From assembly GCF_943736985.1 (NCBI RefSeq), contig NZ_CALSFS010000002.1:186001-250000 (forward strand): a DNA stretch of 64,000 nucleotides, given 5' to 3'. The notes beneath the pieces are model-generated. The model did no database searches. It was not told the origin of the DNA and was given only the letters and a program-made list of their open reading frames with translations. The position numbers and the translations under genes were made by a program. Positions 45,435 to 55,761 of this stretch are shown here, one piece after another. Positions within the stretch are counted from its first letter, which is position 1. Each line of letters opens with the position of its first letter. Source of the stretch: Clostridium sp. Marseille-Q2269 (GTDB taxonomy: Bacteria; Bacillota; Clostridia; Clostridiales; Clostridiaceae).

Positions 45435-47108
45435 TCATAATTTGGAATCTTTTATTTCTTTAACTATATCATAAAATATAGGTACTGCAGTGGTCCCAGC
45501 ACTTTCACCTTCTGTTTTTATCTTAGGTATAAATACTACCATAGTATAGTATTTATTATTTGCTTTAAAGAATCCTACAAACCATGCATCTGAAAGAGGT
45601 TCCATTTTACCTTTAGAATTAACTTCCTTTCTTTCATTAGTACCAGTTTTCCCTCCAATTTCTATATTAGCATCATAAGCTAAGGTAGCAGTCCCTCTCT
45701 TTACCACTTCTTTCATTTGCTCCTTTAAAATATTAGCAGAGCTACTGTCTATAATTTGTTTTTTAGTATTATTAAATTGCTCTAATACATTATTTTTATC
45801 ATCTACAAAGGATTCTAATATATATGGCCTAGAATAAACACCATTATTAACCACAGTGCTTACCATAGATACTGCTTCTATGGGAGTTATTCTAATTAGT
45901 TGGCCAAAGGATACTAAAGATAAAGTACCATCACTTAAATTAGGCTTTTCTCCTTTTTCCATTTGAAGAGAACCTTTTTGTTCATAGTGTAGCCCTAATA
46001 CTTTATCATATAACCCATGACTTTTAACCATATTGTTAATACTTTCAAAGCCTGCTTTTTGCCCTATCTGTGAAAATATATCATTACAAGAAACCACAAA
46101 GGCATCTTTTGTAGTAAAGCTTCCATGGGTTCCTTTTTTATTATTTTCAAATTCTCCAGTACATTTAAAACTATCATTTAAAGATATTTTATTATTTTCT
46201 AAAGCGGCTTCTTCTGTTATTATTTTAAAGATAGATCCTGGAGGAAATCCATTTTGAGTAGTTGCTCCTATGTTTACATTGGGTAATGTATCATCTTTTT
46301 GTATCATTGCACGTATCTTACCAGATTCTGCTTCTGAAAGTATAACCCCTACTTGTTTAAAATCATTATATTCTTTTTTACTTAAAACTTTTCTTACACT
46401 ATCTTGAACTTCAGAATCTAATGTAAGTTTAGGATTTATATTTGATTTAGGTTCTTCTATTTTTTGTGATATAATTTCTCCCTGTAAATCTTTTTTATAT
46501 ACTATTTTAGGTATATTATTATTTTTTACCTTATTATATATTTTAAATTCTAAAGAATCTTTATTTTTAAAAGTTTTTTGGTCATTTTTATAAGGATCTA
46601 AAAGCATATTTTCTAATTTCCAATACTCTTTTTTATCATTTATATTATTATCAATTTGCTGTTTCTTATATGTATAAAAACCTTTTACACCTTTTACTCT
46701 GTTTAACTTATCATAGGTTATTTTATCTATTTCATAATAATTTTTACCACTATTATCTATAGATTGATTTTGAGTTATATCATATTTTTCATTATAATTT
46801 CTTAATATATACATTATTGTTAATAATTTTTCTTCATCTTTTTCTTCTTTATTATCCTTGAATGCGCTGGGTACTAAAACAGCATAATATTTTTCTTTAT
46901 ATTTTAGTAGATCATTACCATTAGTATCTAAAAGTGTATATTTATTATCTTTTATCTCTTCTTCATAAGCATATTGTGATTCTGCCATATTGGTTAACTT
47001 CTCTGCATCAAATATTTGAAATTTGGCCATTCTATATATCAGAAATAAAAATATGAAAATAAATAATATTAGTACTTTATAAGTCCTTTTTTTCTCCTTA
47101 TATCTCAT
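45435..47108 (-). CDS. Penicillin-binding protein transpeptidase
   Basis: A membrane-anchored DD-transpeptidase of 557 residues. An N-terminal membrane segment (VLILFIFIFLFLIYRMAKF, residues 12-30), a pedestal region and a C-terminal penicillin-binding domain with SIFK (active Ser), SCND and KTGTN motifs. This class B type is found in spore formers for septal or sporulation-specific peptidoglycan. Together with sigK next door (before the insertion), a sporulation role is possible but not shown. Confidence 0.88.
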   Translation of the reverse strand: MRYKEKKRTYKVLILFIFIFLFLIYRMAKFQIFDAEKLTNMAESQYAYEEEIKDNKYTLLDTNGNDLLKYKEKYYAVLVPSAFKDNKEEKDEEKLLTIMYILRNYNEKYDITQNQSIDNSGKNYYEIDKITYDKLNRVKGVKGFYTYKKQQIDNNINDKKEYWKLENMLLDPYKNDQKTFKNKDSLEFKIYNKVKNNNIPKIVYKKDLQGEIISQKIEEPKSNINPKLTLDSEVQDSVRKVLSKKEYNDFKQVGVILSEAESGKIRAMIQKDDTLPNVNIGATTQNGFPPGSIFKIITEEAALENNKISLNDSFKCTGEFENNKKGTHGSFTTKDAFVVSCNDIFSQIGQKAGFESINNMVKSHGLYDKVLGLHYEQKGSLQMEKGEKPNLSDGTLSLVSFGQLIRITPIEAVSMVSTVVNNGVYSRPYILESFVDDKNNVLEQFNNTKKQIIDSSSANILKEQMKEVVKRGTATLAYDANIEIGGKTGTNERKEVNSKGKMEPLSDAWFVGFFKANNKYYTMVVFIPKIKTEGESAGTTAVPIFYDIVKEIKDSKL

Positions 47109-47112
47109 AACA

Positions 47113-47157
47113 AAAACACCTCATTTTAGCTAAATTATAACCAAAATCAGGTGTTTT
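47113..47157 (-). terminator. Terminator after udk
   Basis: AAAACACCT/AGGTGTTTT stem extended by AT pairs, T-run on the minus strand, between udk and the penicillin-binding protein gene. Confidence 0.7.
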
Positions 47158-47192
47158 ATTCTAACTTCTCATTTTTACTTTTTAATGATCTT

Positions 47193-47813
47193 TTATTTTT
47201 TCAACAAATGTTTTACGTTAGCTACCATCATATCTACAGCTACTCTATTATGTCCTCCTTCAGGAATTATTATATCTGCATATCTTTTTGAAGGTTCTAT
47301 AAACTGCATATGCATAGGTCTTACAACAGTTAAATATTGATTTATAACTGAATCTACTGTTCTGCCTCTTTCGTTTATGTCTCTTAAAAGCCTTCTTATT
47401 ATTCTTACATCTGCATCTGTATCTACATAGATCTTTATATCTAACAAGTCTCTAAGTTTTGGGTCCTGCAAAACTAATATGCCTTCTACAATTATAATAT
47501 CTCTAGGTTCAACCTTTACAGTTTGTTCTTTTCTGTTATGTGCTTCAAAATCATATATAGGTTTTTCTATGATTTTAAAATCCATTAAATCCTTTAAATG
47601 ATGTATTAAAAGTCCATTATCAAAAGCATCTGGATGATCATAATTCTTTTTACATCTCTCTTCAAAGACTATATTACTTTGATCTTTATAATAAGAATCT
47701 TGCTCTATCATAGCGATGCAATCTTCATCAAATTTATTATATATTTCCTTAGCTACAGTGCTTTTTCCTGAACCAGTTCCTCCAGTTATTCCTATTAATA
47801 CTGGGCGTTTCAT
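47193..47813 (-). CDS. udk: Uridine kinase
   Basis: Phosphorylates uridine and cytidine in pyrimidine salvage. Walker [10 protein letters not shown] at about residues 10-18, then EQDSYYKDQ, the DHPDAFD substrate block and [12 protein letters not shown] lid. 206 residues, standard. AAGGGGG precedes the ATG. Confidence 0.96.
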   Translation of the reverse strand: MKRPVLIGITGGTGSGKSTVAKEIYNKFDEDCIAMIEQDSYYKDQSNIVFEERCKKNYDHPDAFDNGLLIHHLKDLMDFKIIEKPIYDFEAHNRKEQTVKVEPRDIIIVEGILVLQDPKLRDLLDIKIYVDTDADVRIIRRLLRDINERGRTVDSVINQYLTVVRPMHMQFIEPSKRYADIIIPEGGHNRVAVDMMVANVKHLLKK

Positions 47814-47961
47814 TAGTTTTCCCCCTTATGTTCTAGTTTTTTTGCATGATATATTTAATTAAATTATTATATGTATAATAAAGTTTATAATAATGATAAA
47901 TCAATACTAAATATCTAAACAGTATAATAATTATATAGGTATTTAATTATATCTTTATATA

Positions 47962-49188
47962 TTATTTATTTTTTATAAGTATATCATTCTCTTTTAACTT
48001 TTTATTTGTATTAACTTTAAATATCATTTGAGCTGAAGGAGCAGCCTCTATTTTTTTATTGTTCCTATCTTTCATGTTTGATATATTTATCTTAAATATA
48101 GGACCTTCCGGTCTTAAAACTTCTAGTTCATCTCCATCTAATACTTTATTCCTTTGCTCTACTATAGCCTCCATAGTTTCTTCATTAAATTCTTTTACAA
48201 TACCTACAATATCGCAACTTCTAATATATGAGGAAGATTCTTGTAACTGCTTGTTAGGATCATTAAAATAAAATCCTGTAAAATATGCTCTATGGCTAGC
48301 TTTCTTTAAATAATCCATCCATCTTTCCTGAAAATTATAATTTTCTGGATTTTTAAAATAAGTATCTATAGCTTCTCTATAAGCTTTAACTACTGTAGCT
48401 ACATAAAAAGAACTTTTCATTCTTCCTTCTATTTTAAATGAATCTATACCACTTTGAACTAGTTCTGGTATATGTTCTATCATACACATATCCTTTGAAT
48501 TCATTATGTATGTTCCCTTATCATCTTCAAATACAGGGAAATATTCTCCTTCTCTTTTTTCTTCCATTAAATAATATTTATATCTACAAGGTTGTGCACA
48601 CGCTCCTCTATTGGCGTCTCTCCCTGTCATGTAATTAGATAATAAACATCTTCCAGAATAAGACATGCACATAGATCCATGGACAAACGCTTCTAATTCA
48701 CAGTCTTTTTCTATTTTTTCTCTTATTGTTTTTATCTCTTCCAATGTTAATTCCCTTGCCAATACAACTCTTTTCACACCTTGTTTATACCAAAAATTTA
48801 TGGTTTTAAAATTAACCGTACTAGCTTGTGTACTTAAATGTACATCTAAATTTGGTACTGTTTCTCTTGCAGTCATAATAATTCCTGGATCTGAAACTAT
48901 TATGGCGTCTACATTGAATTCATACAATTTCTTTAAATATTCTTCTAATCCTTCAAAATCCTCATTTCGTGGAAATACATTTATTGTTACATGAACTTTT
49001 CTTCCTCTATCATGAGCATATTTTATACCTTCTTTAAGTTCATCATCTGTGAAATTGTCTGCAAAGGCTCTTAAATTTAATTTACTACCACCTAAATAGA
49101 CTGCGTCAGCACCAAAATTTATAGCTGTTTTTAATTTTTCTAGATTTCCTGCTGGTGCTAAAAGTTCAGGCTTTTTCATATTAAACAT
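47962..49188 (-). CDS. U32 family peptidase/hydroxylase-like protein
   Basis: About 409 residues. LLAPAGNLEKLKTAINFGAD at the N-terminus and the signature EAFVHGSMCMSYSGRCLLS near residue 165-185 with conserved Cys define the U32 family, several members of which are tRNA or rRNA hydroxylation factors rather than proteases. The ATG at 49188 is best spaced behind GAGGAGG. It overlaps the O-methyltransferase stop by eight bases, so the pair is translationally linked, as in other Firmicutes. Confidence 0.88.
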   Translation of the reverse strand: MFNMKKPELLAPAGNLEKLKTAINFGADAVYLGGSKLNLRAFADNFTDDELKEGIKYAHDRGRKVHVTINVFPRNEDFEGLEEYLKKLYEFNVDAIIVSDPGIIMTARETVPNLDVHLSTQASTVNFKTINFWYKQGVKRVVLARELTLEEIKTIREKIEKDCELEAFVHGSMCMSYSGRCLLSNYMTGRDANRGACAQPCRYKYYLMEEKREGEYFPVFEDDKGTYIMNSKDMCMIEHIPELVQSGIDSFKIEGRMKSSFYVATVVKAYREAIDTYFKNPENYNFQERWMDYLKKASHRAYFTGFYFNDPNKQLQESSSYIRSCDIVGIVKEFNEETMEAIVEQRNKVLDGDELEVLRPEGPIFKINISNMKDRNNKKIEAAPSAQMIFKVNTNKKLKENDILIKNK

Positions 49189-49837
49189 TCTCATTCCTCC
49201 TCTTAGTTATGGCAATTCCATCTCCCATAGGTATAACTGATGTTACAAAGTTATCCCTATCACTTATCATATCCATGTATTTTCTCATTCTCTTAACTAT
49301 TGTTATCTTTCTTCTTATAACTAATTTATCACTAGCAACCATGCCTCTGAAAAGTACATTGTCTGCTATTATAATTCCATCTTTATTTAAAAGCTTTAAA
49401 CAATAAGGTAAAAATTCATTATAGTGTCCTTTTCCTGCATCCATAAAAATAATATCATATTTATCATCTAAATTTTTAAGGATTTCTAAACAATCACCTT
49501 CAATAATTTTTATTTTATCTTTAAAGCCATATTTTTCAATATTATTTTTTGCAATTGCTATCATTTTTTCATCACGTTCAATAGTAGTAATATCACATTC
49601 TTTGTTTGAGCTCAAACTCATAAATATTGAAGAGTATCCTATGGCTGTCCCTAATTCAAGTATTTTTTTAGGATTTTTTACACTTATCATAAATTCTAAA
49701 AAGTTAGCCACTTCTTTATGTACTATTGGAACACTATTTTCTTTAGCATAATCCTCCAATTCTTTTAATAAACCACTTTTTTCTGGTATAAGACCCCTTA
49801 TATATTCTTCCATATAATCATAGGCTACTTTACTCAT
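49181..49837 (-). CDS. SAM-dependent O-methyltransferase (YrrM/TrmR type)
   Basis: 218 residues with the class I methyltransferase motifs ILELGTAIGYSSIFM, EGDCLEIL and DIIFMDAGKGHY. In B. subtilis the equivalent gene (yrrM/trmR) encodes a tRNA wobble-uridine methyltransferase. The ATG at 49837 has GGAGG six bases ahead. It sits between mltG and the U32 gene, the conserved yrr order. Confidence 0.88.
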   Translation of the reverse strand: MSKVAYDYMEEYIRGLIPEKSGLLKELEDYAKENSVPIVHKEVANFLEFMISVKNPKKILELGTAIGYSSIFMSLSSNKECDITTIERDEKMIAIAKNNIEKYGFKDKIKIIEGDCLEILKNLDDKYDIIFMDAGKGHYNEFLPYCLKLLNKDGIIIADNVLFRGMVASDKLVIRRKITIVKRMRKYMDMISDRDNFVTSVIPMGDGIAITKRRNENV

Positions 49838-49854
49838 GTTTACCTCCAATTTTT

Positions 49855-49893
49855 AAGGTGACCCTTTAATTTAAAAATATCCTAGGTCACCTT
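49855..49893 (-). other. Hairpin between mltG and the O-methyltransferase gene
   Basis: Arms AAGGTGACC and GGTCACCTT form a 9-bp perfect stem. No strong T-run follows on the minus strand, so it may be a processing or attenuation element. Confidence 0.55.
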
Positions 49894-49905
49894 CAGCAAA
49901 ATATA

Positions 49906-50937
49906 TTAATCTCCTTGAGTTTCCTTTTTAACTTTTAAAAACTCATTATAATCCTTGGTAAAGAAATGGATTCCATTATTTTTAGAAACAAAATAAAGAT
50001 AATCAGTTTTTTCTGGTTTTAATGCTGACTGTATAGAAAATTTACCTGGAGAACATATAGGTCCTATAGGCAATCCCTTATTCAAATAAGTATTATAAGG
50101 AGATTTTATTTTTAAATCTTTATAATATAATTTATCCTTGTGATATCCTAGTGAATATAACACTGTAGCACAAGATTCCATTTTCATTTTTTTGTCCATT
50201 CTATTATAAAATACAGAAGCTATTTTACCTCTTTCATTATTCTTCTCAGCTTCTTTTTCTATTATAGATGCCATATTGATTAATTTATCTATGTCATCAT
50301 CTTTTATTTTTATATTATTTTCTTTTTCTATTTCTTTGATAACATAATTGAATCTTTCTAACATTTTATCTATTATTTTGTCTCCCGGTATACCTTTATA
50401 TAAATCATAAGTATCTGGGAATAAATATCCTTCTAAAGAATACTTCCTATTTGGATCCTTCTTTACAAAGGAAGGTATTTTATATTCTTTTATGCTTTTT
50501 ATAAAATCTTCCTTCTTTATTATTCCTTTTTCTCCCAATTTATTCCCTATGTCCGATATATTATATCCTTCAGGAATAGTAACTCTTATAGATCTGTTAT
50601 CATATATGCCTTCTTTTAAGTTAAGTAATAAATTATAAGCATTTAAATTATGAGAAAGTGCATATTCTCCTGGAACTACCTTTTGTGATGCTTTTACTTT
50701 GCGAATATAGTTTTTTAATGCCCTTTTACTTTTAATTTTACCTTCTTCGTCTAGCTTATCTATAACCTGATTTAAACTCTGATCCTTATCAACAATAATT
50801 TTAACAACTTCATTTCCTTCATTTTTTAATGGTGCTCTTAAAATTTTTCTATCATAATACTTGAGAGATACAAATCCTATAGCTAAAACTACAACTATAA
50901 CAATCATTAAAATTATTAGCTTTTTTTTATTTTTCAC
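49906..50937 (-). CDS. mltG: Endolytic murein transglycosylase MltG
   Basis: Membrane-anchored enzyme that cleaves nascent glycan strands. A membrane segment at residues 5-27, a LysM-like region and the YceG domain with catalytic Glu in MASIIEKEA, plus LPIGPICSPG. The GTG at 50937 is preferred (GGTGGTGA in front), giving 343 residues; the ATG five codons earlier overlaps that site. Confidence 0.93.
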   Translation of the reverse strand: MKNKKKLIILMIVIVVVLAIGFVSLKYYDRKILRAPLKNEGNEVVKIIVDKDQSLNQVIDKLDEEGKIKSKRALKNYIRKVKASQKVVPGEYALSHNLNAYNLLLNLKEGIYDNRSIRVTIPEGYNISDIGNKLGEKGIIKKEDFIKSIKEYKIPSFVKKDPNRKYSLEGYLFPDTYDLYKGIPGDKIIDKMLERFNYVIKEIEKENNIKIKDDDIDKLINMASIIEKEAEKNNERGKIASVFYNRMDKKMKMESCATVLYSLGYHKDKLYYKDLKIKSPYNTYLNKGLPIGPICSPGKFSIQSALKPEKTDYLYFVSKNNGIHFFTKDYNEFLKVKKETQGD

Positions 50938-50963
50938 AAAATCACCACCCATAGGTTAATATA

Positions 50964-50996
50964 GACAAACAACCAGCTCTAAGCTAGTTGTTTGTT
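50964..50996 (-). terminator. Terminator after typA
   Basis: ACAAACAACCAGCT and AGCTAGTTGTTTGT form a 14-nt stem (one G-T/A-C mismatch) between typA and mltG. Confidence 0.7.
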
Positions 50997-51009
50997 AGAA
51001 TTATAATGC

Positions 51010-52839
51010 CTATTTGCTTTTTCTTATTGTAGCTTTTCTTCTTAATTCTGAATCTAATATTTTCTTTCTCATTCTTATATTCTTTGGAGTAACTTCTACT
51101 AATTCATCAGAAGCAACGAATTCAAGACATTGTTCTAATGACATCTTTGTCACTGGAACTAATTTTAAAGATTCATCAGCGCCTGAAGATCTAGTATTGG
51201 ATAAATGTTTTTTCTTACATACATTAACATCTATATCCCCTATTCTAGAACATTGTCCTGCTATCATACCTGAATATACTGGGGTTCCTGGCTCTAAAAA
51301 TAGTATTCCTCTTTCTTGGGCGTTAAACAATCCATAAGTTATTGCTTCCCCTGATTCAAATACTACTAATGATCCTCTTGACCTTTCAGCTATTTCTCCC
51401 TTATATGGCTCATAATCTTCTAGCACATGATTCATTATTCCATTACCTTTAGTATCAGTCATAAATTCATTTCTGAATCCTATTAATCCTCTTGCTGGAA
51501 CTTTAAATTCTAATCTTGTATAACCATTTATAGCTGAAGTCATATTAACCATTTCAGCTTTTCTTGGTCCTAATTTTTCCATAACTACACCCATAAATTC
51601 TTCTGGTACATCTATAGTTAATCTTTCAATAGGCTCCATCTTCTTGCCATTTTCTTCTTTGAATATAACTGTTGGTTTTGAAACTTGGAATTCGTATCCT
51701 TCTCTTCTCATAGTTTCTATCAATACAGATAAATGAAGTTCTCCTCTTCCACTTACTTTAAAACACTCTGCTCTATCAGTATCTTCTACTCTTAAGCTTA
51801 CATTAGTTTCTAATTCTTTTATAAGTCTATCTCTTAAATGTCTTGATGTAACAAATTTACCATCTTGTCCTGCAAAAGGAGAATCATTAACCATGAAATT
51901 CATACTTAATGTAGGTTCATCTATTTCTACAAAAGGAAGAGCTTCTGGTTCATTAACATCTGCTACAGTTTCCCCTATATTAATATCTGGTATACCTGCT
52001 ACTGCTACTATATCTCCTAATTTGGCTTCTTCTGTTTCTATTCTAGCTAATCCGTTATAAACATATAATGAAGATATTTTTACAGTTTCTACGTTCCCAT
52101 CTCTTCTTATTAAGGATACTTGTTGATTCTTTTTTATGCTTCCTCTTTCTATTTTACCAATACCTATCTTACCCACATATTCGTTGTAATCTATAGTTGT
52201 TACTAGCATTTGGAACGGTTTGTCTATATGTCCCTCTGGTGATTTAACATTTTTAATTATAGCTTCAAACAAAGGTTCCATATTGATTGCTTCATCTTCC
52301 ATTTCATTTTTAGCTATACCATCTCTAGCAGAACAATATATTACTGGAAAATCTAATTGTTCATCATTAGCTCCAAGTTCTACAAATAAATCAAATATTT
52401 CGTCTAAAACTTCTTCTGGTCTACCATCAGGTTTATCAATTTTGTTTATTACTACTATTGGTTGTAGATTAAGTTCTAATGCCTTTTTAGTAACAAACTT
52501 TGTTTGTGGCATAGCACCTTCATAAGAATCTACTACTAATAAAACACTATCTACCATTTTTAATACACGTTCAACTTCTCCTCCGAAATCCGCATGTCCT
52601 GGAGTATCTACTATATTTATCTTGATGCCATTATAATTTACAGCAGTATTTTTAGACAATATAGTTATTCCTCTTTCTTTTTCTATGTCATTAGAGTCCA
52701 TAACTCTTTCCTCTACCTTTTCGTTGTCTCTAAAAACGTGGCTTTGTCTTAAAAGTGCATCTACAAGCGTTGTCTTACCGTGGTCAACGTGAGCAATTAT
52801 GGCCACATTTCTAATGTCATTTCTAACAAATAAACTCAT
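51010..52839 (-). CDS. typA: Ribosome-associated GTPase TypA/BipA
   Basis: Translational GTPase related to EF-G, used in stress and cold and for 50S assembly. G1 [10 protein letters not shown] at residues 16-25, RGITILSKN (switch), [12 protein letters not shown] and NKIDKPD are all present; the C-terminal BipA domain follows. 609 residues. TTGGAGG precedes the ATG. It has a long leader with hairpins. Confidence 0.97.
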   Translation of the reverse strand: MSLFVRNDIRNVAIIAHVDHGKTTLVDALLRQSHVFRDNEKVEERVMDSNDIEKERGITILSKNTAVNYNGIKINIVDTPGHADFGGEVERVLKMVDSVLLVVDSYEGAMPQTKFVTKKALELNLQPIVVINKIDKPDGRPEEVLDEIFDLFVELGANDEQLDFPVIYCSARDGIAKNEMEDEAINMEPLFEAIIKNVKSPEGHIDKPFQMLVTTIDYNEYVGKIGIGKIERGSIKKNQQVSLIRRDGNVETVKISSLYVYNGLARIETEEAKLGDIVAVAGIPDINIGETVADVNEPEALPFVEIDEPTLSMNFMVNDSPFAGQDGKFVTSRHLRDRLIKELETNVSLRVEDTDRAECFKVSGRGELHLSVLIETMRREGYEFQVSKPTVIFKEENGKKMEPIERLTIDVPEEFMGVVMEKLGPRKAEMVNMTSAINGYTRLEFKVPARGLIGFRNEFMTDTKGNGIMNHVLEDYEPYKGEIAERSRGSLVVFESGEAITYGLFNAQERGILFLEPGTPVYSGMIAGQCSRIGDIDVNVCKKKHLSNTRSSGADESLKLVPVTKMSLEQCLEFVASDELVEVTPKNIRMRKKILDSELRRKATIRKSK

Positions 52840-53056
52840 ATTCTTTCCTCCAATTATTAAATTAAAAAACTTATATATTTTATCTCACAGATAAGTACCA
52901 TTAGCCTATTATCATAAAAATGGCACTAAGTCCCGGATAAATTCACTAATCTTTAGCAAAAGCTATTACTTCTTCTAAAGGCAAGTTCTGAATAAATATT
53001 TTTGATTTTATTTTTAAAATCTTTAAATAAGCATTTTTAAATAAAATACTATTTAC

Positions 53057-53087
53057 TCAAAAAAATTGGATACTTCCTAGTATCCAA
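53057..53087 (-). terminator. Hairpin terminator in the typA-rnj gap
   Basis: TTGGATACT/AGTATCCAA perfect 9-bp stem, four-base loop, followed by TTTTTTT on the minus strand. It stands upstream of typA, so it may terminate a short leader RNA or read-through from rnj. Confidence 0.75.
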
Positions 53088-53298
53088 CTTGGTTCACCTT
53101 ATTATTTTAATATTATACTCAAAAAAAGTCAACTTATGTAGTATATTAATTTATTTATCTAAAACTATATCTACTATTTACTTAAACATTTTCATTATAT
53201 CTTACTTTATTATTACAAGTTTTTTAAGAAAATTTAATTATTTAAGTATATATAAGTTAAAATTCTCTATAATAAGGTTTATCCCATTTAAATAGTTA

Positions 53299-53344
53299 AA
53301 AAGCTATGAATAGGAAATATTACATTTCTAAAATTCATAGCTTT
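53299..53344 (-). terminator. Terminator after rnj
   Basis: AAAGCTATGAAT/ATTCATAGCTTT 12-bp stem between the rnj end and the gap; T-run stronger on the plus-strand side, so bidirectional use is possible. Confidence 0.65.
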
Positions 53345-53429
53345 TCTTTTTTTATTAATAATATTTAAGATAATCTTAAAACATTTAATAAAAAACTATT
53401 TTTAATGATGTCTTATATAGTATATATTG

Positions 53430-55127
53430 CTATATTTCCATTATAATTGGTAATATCATAGGTTTTCTCTTTGTTTTTTCATATAAGAAGCCTCTTAAAA
53501 CATCCTTTATATTAGTTTTAATTGCAGCCCATTCAGTAATATGATTTTTTTCACATTCTTCTAGGGCTTTCTTTACTAAACCTTTAGCTTCTTCCATCAA
53601 ATCTTCTGATTCTCTTACATAAACAAAACCTCTTGATATTATATCAGGACCTGCAATAACAGAACCTGAAACTTTCTCTATAGTAACAACTACTGTTAAT
53701 ATACCATCCTGAGATAAATGTTTTCTATCTCTTAATACTATATTTCCTACATCTCCTACACCTAATCCATCTACAAACACCTGACCTGACACTACAGAAC
53801 CATTCTTTTTAACACCATCTCTACTTACTTCTATAACATCGCCTATATCTGAAACCATAACATGATTTTCTGGCAATCCCAATTGGCAAGCAAGTTCTCC
53901 GTGTTGTTTTAAGTGTCTATATTCTCCATGAACAGGTATAAAATATTTAGGTCTTACTAATGTATGCATAAGTTTAAGTTCTTCCTGGCATGCATGACCA
54001 GATACATGGATATCTGCAAGTGTTTCATATATAACATCTGCACCCTTTTTAAATAACTGATTTATAACTCTAGATACCAGTTTTTCATTACCTGGAATAG
54101 GTGTTGCAGATATAATTACCTTATCACCAGGCTTTATATTTACTTTCTTATGCTCGGAAGCTGCCATTCTAGAAAGAGCTGACATAGGCTCTCCTTGGCT
54201 TCCTGTAGTTATTATAACTACTTGGTCATCTGGATATTTATTTATAGCATCTATACTTATAAATATATTTTTTTCTGCCTTTATATATCCAAGATTCATA
54301 GCTACTTCCATAATATTTTCCATACTTCTGCCAGACACAGCTACTTTTCTTTTATATTTTTCAGCAGCTCTTATTATTTGCTGTATCCTATGGATATGAG
54401 ATGCAAAGGTAGCAACAATTATTCTTCCTTTAACTCCTGCGAATATATTTAGAAAGGCTTCCCCTACAGTACTTTCTGACATTGTATAACCTGGCCTCTC
54501 TACATTTGTGCTATCAGCCATCATAGCAATAACTCCACGCTTTCCTATTTCAGAAAGTCTAGCTAAATCTGTAACATGACCATCTATAGGAGTGTAATCT
54601 ATTTTGAAATCTCCTGTATGAAGAACAACTCCTAGGGGTGTATGCACAGCTATAGCTACTGTATCTGCTATACTATGACTAGTTCTTATAAATTCCACAG
54701 AAACATTCTGAAGTCTAATTATTTCCCTTGGTTTTATACATTTTAACTCTACAGAACTTAATAACCCATGTTCCTTTAATTTACTTTCTACTATACCTAA
54801 TGTAAGCTTAGTCCCATATACTGGTACATTCACTTCTCGTAGAACATATGGTAATGCTCCTATGTGATCTTCATGACCATGAGTTAAAAATATACCTTTT
54901 ACTTTGTTAATATTCTTTTTAAGATAAGTTATATCAGGAATAACCACATCTATTCCTAACATATCGTCGTCTGGAAACTTAAGACCGCAATCTATAACTA
55001 CTATATCATTCTTATATTCTATAACAGTTAAGTTTTTGCCAATTTCATTTAAGCCACCTAAAGGAATAATCTTTACTTTATCCTTCTCCTTATCTTTTAC
55101 TTTATCTCTTTCTTTGTCCAATCGCAA
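53430..55127 (-). CDS. rnj: Ribonuclease J
   Basis: Metallo-beta-lactamase-fold ribonuclease with endo- and 5'-3' exonuclease activity in mRNA decay. The HGHEDHIGA motif, the beta-CASP domain and the C-terminal domain are complete in 565 residues. The N-terminus carries an extra Lys/Asp/Glu-rich stretch (RDKVKDKEKDKVK) before the PLGGLNEIGKN core. The start is TTG with AAGGAGGG eight bases upstream. Confidence 0.95.
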   Translation of the reverse strand: MRLDKERDKVKDKEKDKVKIIPLGGLNEIGKNLTVIEYKNDIVVIDCGLKFPDDDMLGIDVVIPDITYLKKNINKVKGIFLTHGHEDHIGALPYVLREVNVPVYGTKLTLGIVESKLKEHGLLSSVELKCIKPREIIRLQNVSVEFIRTSHSIADTVAIAVHTPLGVVLHTGDFKIDYTPIDGHVTDLARLSEIGKRGVIAMMADSTNVERPGYTMSESTVGEAFLNIFAGVKGRIIVATFASHIHRIQQIIRAAEKYKRKVAVSGRSMENIMEVAMNLGYIKAEKNIFISIDAINKYPDDQVVIITTGSQGEPMSALSRMAASEHKKVNIKPGDKVIISATPIPGNEKLVSRVINQLFKKGADVIYETLADIHVSGHACQEELKLMHTLVRPKYFIPVHGEYRHLKQHGELACQLGLPENHVMVSDIGDVIEVSRDGVKKNGSVVSGQVFVDGLGVGDVGNIVLRDRKHLSQDGILTVVVTIEKVSGSVIAGPDIISRGFVYVRESEDLMEEAKGLVKKALEECEKNHITEWAAIKTNIKDVLRGFLYEKTKRKPMILPIIMEI

Positions 55128-55176
55128 ACTTCTTCCCTCCTTTTTCTTTTAAGTTTTCATCATAGTTTCATCTTTT

Positions 55177-55629
55177 TTATTTTTCTTGACATTCCTTGCA
55201 GATACCGTAGAACTTTAAACTATGATTTTCTATTTTAAAATTATATTCTTTTTCAATATTTGCCTCTAATTCTTCTAATAAATCATCTTTAACTTCTATT
55301 ACCTTATTACATTTACTACATATTAAGTGATGATGTTGATGGTTCTCATCTTCATTTATCAATTCATATCTACTACACCCATCATCTAGATCTAATTTAT
55401 ATATAACGCCCATTTCTTCTAAAAGTTGTACTGTTCTATATACTGTTGCAAGACCTATTTCTGGACATTCTTCTTTTACTAAATCGTATAACTCTTCCGT
55501 AGTTAAATGGCTACCCTCATTCTTTTTTATCATATCTATAATTGCTCTTCTTTGAGGCGTTAACTTATATCCCTTAGATTTTAATTCTTCCTTTAACTTT
55601 TCAATTTCTTCTCTCTTAAAATCTGCCAC
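55177..55629 (-). CDS. fur: Fur-family metal-dependent regulator
   Basis: 150 residues: an N-terminal winged helix (KLTPQRRAIIDMIKKNEGSH), the HQHHHLIC metal site and two C-terminal CxxC pairs (CSKC, CKEC) for structural zinc. Fur rather than PerR is favoured by a Fur-box-like operator in its own promoter, but the two cannot be fully separated by sequence. Start is GTG with AAGGTGG eight bases upstream. Lies between rnj and the DUF1292 gene. Confidence 0.85.
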   Translation of the reverse strand: MADFKREEIEKLKEELKSKGYKLTPQRRAIIDMIKKNEGSHLTTEELYDLVKEECPEIGLATVYRTVQLLEEMGVIYKLDLDDGCSRYELINEDENHQHHHLICSKCNKVIEVKDDLLEELEANIEKEYNFKIENHSLKFYGICKECQEK

Positions 55630-55697
55630 TTTTCATTCCACCTTTTTAACTACTATATTTTAATATAAGTTTAATACAGTATTATCCCATTGTCAAT

Positions 55698-55712
55698 TGA
55701 TAATCTTTATCT
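55698..55712 (-). promoter_or_regulatory. Fur-box-like operator upstream of fur
   Basis: Minus strand AGATAAAGATTATCA matches the 15-base 7-1-7 Fur box (TGATAAT-N-ATTATCA) at 12 of 14 fixed positions. A TTGACA (55696-55691) lies directly beside it. Suggests autoregulation. Confidence 0.65.
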
Positions 55713-55761
55713 GTAAATTAAAATTATATTCATTAATTTTCTTTATAAAATTAAATCAAAA

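Larger units (their letters stand above)
52840..53429. other. Long leader/intergenic region upstream of typA
   Basis: About 590 bases. From the typA side: a structured stretch 52860-53040 (see finding) with a stem AGTGCCATT/AATGGTACT and a small hairpin TTATCT-GTG-AGATAA; a hairpin at 53066-53087 whose T-run faces leftward; an AT-rich stretch 53100-53280; and the rnj terminator at 53299-53344. No full gene is seen; a short open stretch encoding QNLPLEEVIAFAKD lacks a start. Confidence 0.5.

Noticed and set aside
53089-53295. 68-codon plus-strand frame upstream of typA
   Set aside because: Very AT-rich, no ribosome site and no pattern beyond Ile/Leu/Ser codons; treated as chance.
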